Shown here one piece after another: positions 18,405 to 25,780 of a stretch of DNA of 64,000 bases (position 1 is its first letter; every line of letters starts with the position of its first letter). The DNA lies in NCBI GenBank assembly GCA_964345295.1, contig CAYFQG010000002.1:1-64000 (forward strand), read 5' to 3'. Position numbers and translations under genes: made by a program. The stretch is from JASBZA01 sp964345295. GTDB lineage: Bacteria; Bacillota; Clostridia; Saccharofermentanales; Fastidiosipilaceae. Below the pieces are notes generated by a model, which ran no database searches, was not told the origin of the DNA, and saw only the letters and a program-made list of their open reading frames with translations.

Positions 18405-19514
18405 TTAACCGACCATGATGTCGTTAAAGTGCTCGATAATCTCTTCTTTATTATTAGCTGCCCAGTCAAAGTCGTAGTCAACCAATTCAATCTCGGTCAG
18501 GGGTTCCAGGCCTTCGGCCACTTCGATGTCACTGCGGACGGGGCGACGTGACCAGTCATTCATCTGGCTCATCTGGCATTCTTTAGACGTTACGAAATCG
18601 ATAAAGAGCTTAGCGTTATCGGGATTGGGTCCGTCTTTGACCAAGGCTACACCGTCCGGAACGGCGGAGGTGCCGTCATTGGGGTAAACGAAACCAACAT
18701 TGTCATTGTCTTTATAAAGGACAGCGGCTTTCTCTAAAGTCAAACCGACATAATATTCGCCGTCGGCAACCAGCTTATGAGCCTTGCTGGAAGAGTCCAA
18801 CATCTTACCGTCTAAGTTGGCGTATAAGTCTTCAATGAATTTCCAGCCGTCTTCTTTGCCGCCATGGCCCAGAATCATGGTAACCAACTGGGTGTAAGCA
18901 GAACCGGATTTGGACGGGAGGGTGTAAGCAATTTTGCCCTTTAATTCAGGTTTCAAAAGGTCATTCCAGCTCTGCGGAACGGGGATACCGTCTTTTTCTA
19001 AGAGCTCTTTATTATAGAAGAGGACCATGGGAAGCGGAGACTCACCGATCCAGAGGTCGTCTTTATCCTTAAACTTCTCATCGATGAATTCATCGTTGGC
19101 GCAAACATAAGGTGCGAAATAGTCCTTAAAAGCGGCCAAGCTGTCGGCCCCTCCGCCCCAGAGAACATCGGCCAAAGGACTGTTGCTCTCGGCCTTGATG
19201 CGGTTCAAAAGCTCGCCGGTGCCGGCGGCTACGACCTCGACCTTGACATTGGGATATTTCTCCATAAAAGCGTTAATGCCGGCGTTCAAAGGATCGGCAT
19301 CGTGCGGTGAATAGACCACAACCGTTCCCTCGGGCTCTGTGGTATTCTCGCCGGCTTGGCTCGTGCCGGGTTCGGCGCTCTGGGACATCTCGGTCTTTTC
19401 GGTTTTGTTGTCGTTTTTCTGGGTCTCGGTGCCTTTGGTATTACCGCCATTGGAGCAAGCGGCAGCACTGAACAGCAAGATAGCTGACAATGCGACGGAT
19501 AGGATTTTTTTCAT
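18405..19514 (-). CDS. ABC importer binding lipoprotein, AfuA-like
   Basis: 369 residues. Signal peptide with lipobox SAAACS, then a low-complexity Glu/Thr/Lys-rich tether of about 45 residues, then the binding domain starting VVVYSPHDADPLN. The segment AAGTGELLNRIKAES followed by DVLWGGGADS matches what I recall of AfuA/PgtC-type proteins; AfuA of Actinobacillus pleuropneumoniae binds hexose phosphates, not iron (family knowledge). The ATG at 19514 has AAGGAG eight bases upstream. It is first in the operon binding protein, ATPase, permease, HAD phosphatase. Ligand assignment remains inference; ferric iron is the alternative. Confidence 0.8.
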   Translation of the reverse strand: MKKILSVALSAILLFSAAACSNGGNTKGTETQKNDNKTEKTEMSQSAEPGTSQAGENTTEPEGTVVVYSPHDADPLNAGINAFMEKYPNVKVEVVAAGTGELLNRIKAESNSPLADVLWGGGADSLAAFKDYFAPYVCANDEFIDEKFKDKDDLWIGESPLPMVLFYNKELLEKDGIPVPQSWNDLLKPELKGKIAYTLPSKSGSAYTQLVTMILGHGGKEDGWKFIEDLYANLDGKMLDSSSKAHKLVADGEYYVGLTLEKAAVLYKDNDNVGFVYPNDGTSAVPDGVALVKDGPNPDNAKLFIDFVTSKECQMSQMNDWSRRPVRSDIEVAEGLEPLTEIELVDYDFDWAANNKEEIIEHFNDIMVG

Positions 19515-19538
19515 AATAAACACTCCTTCTTTGCTAAT

Positions 19539-19557
19539 CTGATTCTAAGGGAATCAG
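19539..19557. promoter_or_regulatory. Inverted repeat in the importer operon leader
   Basis: A perfect 7-bp inverted repeat, CTGATTC-TAAGG-GAATCAG, 25 bases before the importer start codon. It may be an operator, possibly for the AraC-type regulator or a repressor, or a small leader hairpin. There is no T run after it in the direction of transcription, so it is not a terminator. Confidence 0.35.
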
Positions 19558-19671
19558 TTGTTGTGTCTATTATCTATTCGCCTTCTACAATTCACCATAA
19601 GACAGTCCGTACTTTTCTTGTGTTTTTTTGTAATAAGACAAGATTTTAGGACGGTTCACAAGGAGAGAGGA

Positions 19672-20319
19672 TTATTTCTCAATCTCACCTTTATAGGAAA
19701 TGATACCGCCGGCATCGAAAACCAGGTTGAATCCGTCTTTTAGTAAGGCTTGAGCCGCCTGTTTGGACCTGGCTCCGCTCCTACAATAGACAAGGGGTAC
19801 AAGATCTTCCGGTGTCCCAAAGTTTTGAATATCTGTCCTAATCCGATCCAAAGGAAGATTGGCCGCTCCGGGCACCCGCCCTTTGGCAAATTCATCAGGG
19901 GTCCTGACATCGATTAAGACCACCCGGTCTGCAAATTCGGTAAGCACCTTGGCCTGATCAAAGCCGATGGCTATTCGTCCGGTTTGGTCCTCTATTTTTT
20001 CAAAAGTATGCGCAGTGGCCTGCGGTGGATAGGACTCAGCTATCTCATCTTCTAATATGAAACGATATCGTGCTCCAATGCAGTCATCGCCGTCAAAGTG
20101 GATATCCATAAGCTGACCTTCTAAGTCCATGCCGGTCAGATCACGCGTAAGCCAAAACCGCTTATTGCCCAGATTCACTGCTTCAATCTGAAAATTCCCC
20201 ATAGCTTTTTCTCCGTTTATATGCCCTTTCTTTTTCTGCACGAGGACAAGCGAGATGACTATGAGGATAACTAAGGCGGCCAAAGCGATAACTGTCCATT
20301 GTGTTTTTCTGTGTGGCAC
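19672..20319 (-). CDS. Membrane-anchored rhodanese-domain protein
   Basis: 215 residues from a GTG start preceded by AAGGAG. One N-terminal membrane helix (about 8-27) is followed by a segment of about 90 residues of unknown fold and a C-terminal rhodanese domain (about 115-213). The rhodanese signatures are VVLIDVRTPDEF, then GAANLPL, and the active-site loop CRSGARSKQAA with its cysteine. The enzyme would face the outside or the periplasm-like space and transfer sulfur or act on thiols; the acceptor is unknown. It stands alone, followed by a tRNA gene on the same strand further upstream. Confidence 0.8.
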   Translation of the reverse strand: MPHRKTQWTVIALAALVILIVISLVLVQKKKGHINGEKAMGNFQIEAVNLGNKRFWLTRDLTGMDLEGQLMDIHFDGDDCIGARYRFILEDEIAESYPPQATAHTFEKIEDQTGRIAIGFDQAKVLTEFADRVVLIDVRTPDEFAKGRVPGAANLPLDRIRTDIQNFGTPEDLVPLVYCRSGARSKQAAQALLKDGFNLVFDAGGIISYKGEIEK

Positions 20320-20340
20320 TTCCCATCTCCTTAAAACGTT

Positions 20341-20376
20341 AAAAAAATAGCCCCGGAAAACATGTTTCTCGGGGCC
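20341..20376 (-). terminator. Rho-independent terminator of tRNA-Thr
   Basis: On the minus strand a GCCCCG/CGGGGC stem with a 14-base loop is followed by TATTTTTTT. It starts a few bases after the 3' end of the tRNA gene. Confidence 0.8.
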
Positions 20377-20382
20377 TAAATG

Positions 20383-20458
<76 letters not shown>

Positions 20459-20543
20459 AAGTCAATTTGTCGATAGCAAAGGACATTCTATCCGAACTTT
20501 AGCCCCTTGGCAAGAGGTGCGGGAGAAAATGTGATAACTCTTA

Positions 20544-20592
20544 AATTGAAAAGGTCATTGCAAATAGGATAGGTGCAATGACCTTTTCAATT
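20544..20592. repeat. Perfect 19-bp inverted repeat (MITE-like palindrome)
   Basis: Arms AATTGAAAAGGTCATTGCA and its exact reverse complement are separated by 11 bases (aataggatagg). The same 33-base right half, with two mismatches, occurs at 58503-58535, and a left arm with one mismatch at 56888-56906. It lies 13 bases after the stop of the neighbouring minus-strand gene and could double as its terminator hairpin. The dispersed copies suggest a miniature mobile or palindromic repeat element. Confidence 0.7.
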
Positions 20593-20605
20593 AACCCAAA
20601 CGTGA

Positions 20606-21231
20606 TTAGAGCACAATCATAAAGTCCAAATATCTCTCATTAAAGAAAGCTTGTCCTTGGGCATCCTCTAAATGCGTGTTAAGTCGGACANNNNNNNNNN
20701 NNNNNNNNNNNNNNNNNNNNNNNNNNNNNNNNNNNNNNNNNNNNNNNNNNNNNNNNNNNNNNNNNNNNNNNNNNNNNNNNNNNNNNNNNNCTCATTAAAG
20801 AAAGCTTGTCCTTGGGCATCCTCTAAATGCGTGTTAAGTCGGACAGCTATTTTTTCTCCGGTATCCTCTATTGTGTAAGTATCTAATTTAATGGACGGCG
20901 TAGACAAGGTATAGAAATCGTACGATTTGCTGCTAGCGTCTAACTCGAATTCTTTTTGGTACTTACATGGAATATTAGTTTTGTCTTCACCTTTAATGAT
21001 TTCAACAGATTTCACCCCGCGGATTTTTCCTTCTAAAATATCTAGGTGAATTGAGACGCTTGTCTGGTCCTCCATAATAAACTCAAAGATGTTCTGATTT
21101 TTCTCGGAGCTCACTTCCGCCGTTAATACCTGTTGGGGAGAACTAGAATATGACGCTTCTGTATGGTTATTAAGACGGTTAAAAACCATAATTAAGGTAA
21201 GGAAGAATACAACTAGAAGTTTCTTTTTCAT
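20606..21231 (-). CDS. Secreted protein of unknown function, interrupted by an assembly gap
   Basis: It begins MKKKLLVVFFLTLIMVF, a clear signal peptide, and continues as a small extracytoplasmic protein rich in charged beta-strand-like segments; I recognise no family. The reading frame runs into 100 N at 20691-20790. The 55 bases on both sides of the gap are identical, so the gap together with one copy (155 bases) is probably artificial. Removing 155 bases leaves 471 bases, exactly 157 codons, ending QAFFNERYLDFMIVL and a TAA at 20606, a 156-residue protein. The clean frame supports this reconstruction. Confidence 0.6.
20636..20690. repeat. 55-bp direct repeat flanking the N gap (copy 1)
   Basis: Identical to 20791-20845. 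The copies abut the two sides of the N run exactly, as expected when two contigs with overlapping ends were scaffolded with a default gap instead of being merged. Confidence 0.9.
20691..20790. other. Assembly gap of 100 N
   Basis: Exactly 100 undetermined bases, a conventional placeholder size. The flanking 55-bp identity suggests the real gap length is minus 55, meaning the ends overlap. Confidence 0.95.
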
Positions 21232-21443
21232 ACTAGGCCTCCTTCTTGATAGTTCATATATATATTTATTATAGGCCTAGCTAAGGTCTGAGATTAGAAC
21301 TTAATGTAAAATAACTTCGCTCTTTCTTTGTCCCGACCTTTACTAAAGTAATTTCTCCATCTAAATATCGTAACCTCTTATTCTACTTAACCTCTCTAAG
21401 CTTGTTATTCTATAAGTAACCTATACAGGCAAGGAGAGGGGCT

Positions 21444-22106
21444 ATGAAAGCTAATAAGATTTGGAGCTTGGTTTTGATATTTTTGCTGGTTTTTGCAGCA
21501 GGCTTCATATTGAAAGCAATAGCCACACCTAAAAACCCGCTCCTCTCTGCCGATGCCGGAAACAATCCAAACGCGGAACAGACCGAAAGAGAGTTGGATT
21601 TAACCGGTAAATCCGAAATTTATCTGGCCGGTGGGTGCTTTTGGGGAACGCAAAAATTCTTTGACCAGTTTGACGGGGTTGTTTTCACCGAAGTAGGCTA
21701 TGCCAACGGACCCGAAGAAAAAACCGACTATGAAGAGGTCAGCCGAGGCAGCGGTCATGCGGAAACGGTACGGGTAGTCTATGATCCGGCAAAGATTTCT
21801 TTGGCCAAACTTCTAGATTATTATTTTCTGATTATTGACCCCGTTTCTGTAAATCAGCAGGGAAACGACATCGGTGTACAGTATCGAACCGGTATTTACT
21901 ATAAAGATTCTTCATTGCTTCCGGATATTCAGACGGTTTATAAATCGCAGGAGGATAAGGCCGGTGAAAGTTTTGCTGTTGAAGTGGAACCCTTGAAGAA
22001 TTTTTGGCCGGCAGAAGATTATCACCAGAAATATTTAGAGAAAAATCCGGGCGGTTATTGTCACATTCCACATGATTTTTTTGATTTGCAAAATAATCAA
22101 GACTAG
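21444..22106 (+). CDS. msrA: Peptide methionine sulfoxide reductase MsrA
   Basis: 220 residues. An N-terminal membrane or signal segment (about 7-27) precedes the MsrA domain, so the enzyme is probably exported or membrane-anchored. The catalytic Cys65 lies in LAGGCFWGTQKFF. Further conserved parts are VGYANG, HAETVRVVYDP, IDPVSVNQQGNDIGVQYRTGIYY and the closing HQKYLEKNPGGYCHI. The resolving cysteine near the end is in GGYCHI. It reduces methionine-S-sulfoxide in oxidised surface proteins. SD GGAGAGG lies before the ATG. No MsrB domain or gene is next to it. Confidence 0.92.
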   Translation: MKANKIWSLVLIFLLVFAAGFILKAIATPKNPLLSADAGNNPNAEQTERELDLTGKSEIYLAGGCFWGTQKFFDQFDGVVFTEVGYANGPEEKTDYEEVSRGSGHAETVRVVYDPAKISLAKLLDYYFLIIDPVSVNQQGNDIGVQYRTGIYYKDSSLLPDIQTVYKSQEDKAGESFAVEVEPLKNFWPAEDYHQKYLEKNPGGYCHIPHDFFDLQNNQD

Positions 22107-22120
22107 GCATTGTTTGATAA

Positions 22121-22426
22121 ATAGCAGAACATTTTAGATACGTAATTGACATCGGATCAAGAGATAAGGAAGCCAATATTTGGGCGAAGAAGCCGGCTGC
22201 CGTGTTCAGTGCTACGACCGGAGGCTACGGCGCTATGGCGGGAAACCACGCTTTGCGTCAGTCTTTTGTCTATGTGAATATGATTCCTATGCAACAACCG
22301 GAAATTTATTTGGCCAAAGTCGATACATTGTTTGATGAACAAGGCCAAATGGTTGACAGGACCAGAAATTTTTTGCAAAGAGGCGTTCTAGCTTTTGTCG
22401 ACCATGTGAAGCTAATCCAATCTTAA
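22121..22426 (+). pseudogene. NADPH-dependent FMN reductase remnant
   Basis: The open frame reads VIDIGSRDKEANIWAKKPAA, then TTGGYGAMAGNHALRQ, PMQQPEIYL and KVDTLFDEQG, which is the C-terminal half of an SsuE/chromate-reductase-like flavodoxin-fold protein. The N-terminal FMN-binding half is missing, no start codon or ribosome site is present, and a stop lies immediately upstream at 22118. The remnant follows msrA by 15 bases. It looks like the residue of a deleted gene. Confidence 0.75.
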
Positions 22427-22469
22427 GGTTCAATCATAAAAGCATTTTGGACCGTCGTGGCCAAAGTCC

Positions 22470-22497
22470 TTGACCCTATCCCAGAATGCTTTACAAT
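22470..22497 (+). promoter_or_regulatory. Promoter of the cobalamin transport operon
   Basis: TTGACC and TACAAT separated by 16 bases, with transcription expected to start near 22504, a few bases before the riboswitch. Confidence 0.55.
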
Positions 22498-22510
22498 TTT
22501 ACGTAAGTCT

Positions 22511-22675
22511 TCAGGTGCCCTATATAAATAGGGAGAATAGGGAATACAGTGAAATTCTGTAACAGCCCCCGCTACTGTAACAAGACTTTATGTTCGCATA
22601 GGTGACCACTCTTGGGCCGCGCTTTGGCCGGGGGGAAGGTTATGCGGATGAGCTTGGAGTCAGGAGACCTGCCCG
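22511..22675 (+). promoter_or_regulatory. Cobalamin (B12) riboswitch
   Basis: The conserved aptamer blocks occur in order: AGGTGCC, GGGAATACAGTGAAATTCTGT, CCCCCGCTACTGT, then GGTGACCACT, GGGGGGAAGG and the 3' block GTCAGGAGACCTGCC. The downstream SD (GGAGGG) lies only 15 bases after the aptamer, with no terminator hairpin in between, so control is probably at translation initiation. It precedes the surface protein and ECF transporter genes. Confidence 0.93.
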
Positions 22676-22701
22676 AAGAAAAAATATACGGAGGGTATGA
22701 G

Positions 22702-24882
22702 ATGAAATCGAAATCTAGCCAAAGAAAATCTTTTAGTGTGCTCTTATTGGCCTTACTACTGGCCTGGCAATGGCTTTTGCCCGTGAATGTGTGGGCCAAT
22801 GAGCCGGCCGACCCGGGCAAGGTCTATGTCACCATTGAAAATGAAGTGTATAAAGAAGCCGACGGGGCGCCCTGGGAGGGGCAACTCTTAGCGGAAGACG
22901 CTAAAGCCGTTGACTATAAAGAAAACATGACCGCTATGGAGGCTTTGAAGGCAGTCTGTGAGGCAAATGATTTAAAGCTGAATGAAGAGGGCGGGTGGAT
23001 ACATTCGATTAATGGTTTGGGAGATTCTACCCTTCCCCAAGGTGATGATTGGAAAGGCGTTCAATGGGCGTCCTGGACGGTTTCCTTAAACGGTACAGAT
23101 ATTCAGGTCGGAGCTGACAAACAAGAGCTTAAGGCCGGTGATCAACTTACATTTTACTTCTCTATAGGCTATGAATCGGCCACGATTGAGGTCAAAAATG
23201 ATGTCTTGACCGTGGAAAAAGGTGCAAAATGGGACGGCAAGATTGAACCTGCCCCTTACACCGATGCGTGCTTTTTCTCTAAACCCGGTTGGAAAGATAT
23301 TACCGTCCTGGATTTCTTCAAGCAGTTCGCCGATGACAACCATTTGGATTATGTGATTACGCCCAGTGAATATGGCGATTATCTGAGTTCTATTAACGGC
23401 TTAGGTTCCGACTTCGTTATCGAAGGGGCCAAATGGCCGGGCTGGGGCTTTACCGTCAACGGAGAATTCCCCGAAAAAGGCATGGGGGATACACTTGTAA
23501 AGCCGGGTGACAAGATTAGTATTGATTTTCTTATTACCTGGGAAGAAGCGCCCACGCCTACGCCCGAAGAACCCTCTCCTTCTCTGACCCTTCCTTTGGA
23601 AAAAGTCTCAGCTTTCTGGCCTTCTTTTAGAAGCAATGTGTCTAATAATGCCACTCTGAAAGACGGGGATTTAAACCAGACTTCCTATCCGATTTCGGCG
23701 GATAAGACTGAGCTCCTCTGGTCTCAAAATTTTGCTCAAGCAAACTTTTCCAACCTGCCGAGCCAGCCTATTATCGTCAACAATAGCCTGGTTTTTGTAC
23801 AAGGTAATAACCTGACTGCTTTGAATTTGCAAAGTGGCGAGACGGTTAAGACAGCCAAACTCCCTCAGGGCCAGGGTTATGCTGCCACAGCGCCTTTGTA
23901 TGCGGATGGTATCCTCTTCGTCAGTTTAGACCGGGGAACGGTCGTCGCTTTAAGGGCTACGAATTTTGAAACCTTGTGGACCTATGTCGATCCTATGGGC
24001 GGCCAGGGCCAAAATCCCTTGTCCTATCAGGACGGCATTCTCCTGGCGTCTTTCTATAACCCCAACGGCCAAGCCAATCTGGTAGCAATCGATGCCAAGA
24101 CCGGGCAGGCGCTTTGGTCTAAGCCTTCTGAGGCAGGATATTATGATGCCGGCGGTCTTATCTCCGGCTCAGTCTATATTGTGGGCTCGGAGGCTTCCGA
24201 GTTGGTTTCTTATGATCTGAAGACCGGCGATAAATTAGGGTCTTTTCCCACTTCTGATGGGGTTCGTTCCACGGTGATTCAGGCCGACGGCAAGTATTTT
24301 GTAGTAGATAAGGCCGGTACGCTTTATCAATTTACTGTGGATACCAACGGAGCTTTACAGGTTCGAGCTAAAAAGGCTCTGGGCACGGCGGTTACGGCGA
24401 CACCTGTTTTTGCTTCCGGTCGTCTCTACTTACCGGCACTAAATACGTTTTTTGTCCTGGATGCCCAAGACTTATCTATCTTGGATCAGGCCGACCTGCC
24501 GGCTTACGGCCAGGGCAGTCCTTTGGTCGTGTCAAAAGACGACCAACGACAGATTTACTTTGTTTTGAACGAAGCTAAGGGTGCTCTTTACGCTTTCTCC
24601 GATGCTACGGACAAAGGTCTCTCGAACTTGGAAGTCTTGTTTACACCGTCCGATAATCAGCAAAACTACTCCCTTTCCTCGCCTGTAATGGGACCGGACG
24701 GAACGATTTATTACAAGAACGACTCCGGTACAATCTTTGCCTTGCAAGCCAAACCGGCTCCCCCTGCGGTCGATATCGTGCCCACCGGTGAAAGCAATGT
24801 AGGCGCCATTATCGCCATTGTTCTTTTGGTCTTGGCCGCTATCCTGGTGGTCGTATCGGTTATCGTGAGGCGGCGCAAGTAA
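22702..24882 (+). CDS. Surface protein: two DUF4430 domains, PQQ-like propeller, C-terminal anchor
   Basis: 726 residues from the ATG that follows GGAGGG. A signal peptide (1-32, cleaved after NVWA) precedes two DUF4430 domains (about 35-155 and 156-290), a Pro/Thr linker, a beta-propeller of PQQ-like repeats (about 320-690; for example NLTALNLQSGETV and NLVAIDAKTGQALWS), and a C-terminal membrane helix ending RRRK. DUF4430 resembles the C-terminal domain of transcobalamin/intrinsic factor (family knowledge). Position behind a B12 riboswitch and ahead of an ECF transporter suggests a surface corrinoid-binding protein that hands the vitamin to the transporter; this is inference. Confidence 0.8.
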   Translation: MKSKSSQRKSFSVLLLALLLAWQWLLPVNVWANEPADPGKVYVTIENEVYKEADGAPWEGQLLAEDAKAVDYKENMTAMEALKAVCEANDLKLNEEGGWIHSINGLGDSTLPQGDDWKGVQWASWTVSLNGTDIQVGADKQELKAGDQLTFYFSIGYESATIEVKNDVLTVEKGAKWDGKIEPAPYTDACFFSKPGWKDITVLDFFKQFADDNHLDYVITPSEYGDYLSSINGLGSDFVIEGAKWPGWGFTVNGEFPEKGMGDTLVKPGDKISIDFLITWEEAPTPTPEEPSPSLTLPLEKVSAFWPSFRSNVSNNATLKDGDLNQTSYPISADKTELLWSQNFAQANFSNLPSQPIIVNNSLVFVQGNNLTALNLQSGETVKTAKLPQGQGYAATAPLYADGILFVSLDRGTVVALRATNFETLWTYVDPMGGQGQNPLSYQDGILLASFYNPNGQANLVAIDAKTGQALWSKPSEAGYYDAGGLISGSVYIVGSEASELVSYDLKTGDKLGSFPTSDGVRSTVIQADGKYFVVDKAGTLYQFTVDTNGALQVRAKKALGTAVTATPVFASGRLYLPALNTFFVLDAQDLSILDQADLPAYGQGSPLVVSKDDQRQIYFVLNEAKGALYAFSDATDKGLSNLEVLFTPSDNQQNYSLSSPVMGPDGTIYYKNDSGTIFALQAKPAPPAVDIVPTGESNVGAIIAIVLLVLAAILVVVSVIVRRRK

Positions 24883-25779
24883 TTGCTGAGTAATTTTTCC
24901 AACCTACATCCGGCCTGGCACTTTATTTACTATAGTCTTGCGCTGGGCCTGGTCTTTTTTACCGACCACCCTTTAAGTTTGGCCCTGGTCTGGCTGGGCC
25001 TGGTCTGGTCTTTAGAGATCCACAGCTACTTCAATAAGGAGCAGGACTTTGGCCAAAGTCTCCGTCTCTATGCCATGCCTTTTATACTCAGCCTTCTGAT
25101 GGGATTGATTAACATGCTCTTGCGAGACTACGGCATCTATCCTCTGATGCATTTTTCGTCGGGTAGGACCTGGACACTCGATGCCTTCCTGGAAGGTTTC
25201 GTCGGTGCCTTTCGCCTGGGCTTGTCGCTGATGGTCTTTTCACATCTGGGTCGGGTCCTCAACATGAACGGACTTCTCTATCTTCTTAAACCGCTCTTCC
25301 CCGGTTTTGCCCTCTTACTTAGCCTCGTTTTTAAATTTTTCCCCCGCTTTAGGCATGAAGCCCGAGAACTACGCCTGGTACAGACCGCTAACCGTCCGCA
25401 GGGCCCGCAGGAGGACCTGCCGAAAATGCCTATGAAAGTCCAGGCCCGCGAAATGTCGGTTTTTTTGTCTACGCTTAGCGGCTGGGCCTTGGAAGACAGT
25501 ATCGAATCGGCCAAACTGATGCAGCAAAGAGGTTACGGCTTGGACATTAAGCCTACGTCCTATAAGCTCTATCGCTGGACTATTAAGGAAAGCCTGCAGC
25601 TTTTGGTCCTTGTTCCGCCCTTGCTGGGTCCTAAGTTAAGCGTGCACTATTTGCCTATATTGGTCTCTTACCAACCTTATTTATACTTAGCGCCCCTAAC
25701 GCCTCTTAGTTTTTTCTTGCTGGCCTTGCCGGCTCTTCTCTACTTTCTTCCGGGTATCATAGATTTGAGGACCTATTAA
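24883..25779 (+). CDS. ECF transporter transmembrane component T
   Basis: 298 residues from a TTG start directly after the preceding stop. About five to six membrane helices and a cytoplasmic loop with SAKLMQQRGYG, the EcfT coupling motif (usual form xRG), which contacts the ATPases. The gene order T, fused A, S within one riboswitch-controlled run is that of a dedicated group I ECF transporter, here probably for cobalamin (CbrV-like). Confidence 0.82.
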   Translation: MLSNFSNLHPAWHFIYYSLALGLVFFTDHPLSLALVWLGLVWSLEIHSYFNKEQDFGQSLRLYAMPFILSLLMGLINMLLRDYGIYPLMHFSSGRTWTLDAFLEGFVGAFRLGLSLMVFSHLGRVLNMNGLLYLLKPLFPGFALLLSLVFKFFPRFRHEARELRLVQTANRPQGPQEDLPKMPMKVQAREMSVFLSTLSGWALEDSIESAKLMQQRGYGLDIKPTSYKLYRWTIKESLQLLVLVPPLLGPKLSVHYLPILVSYQPYLYLAPLTPLSFFLLALPALLYFLPGIIDLRTY

Positions 25780-25780
25780 G

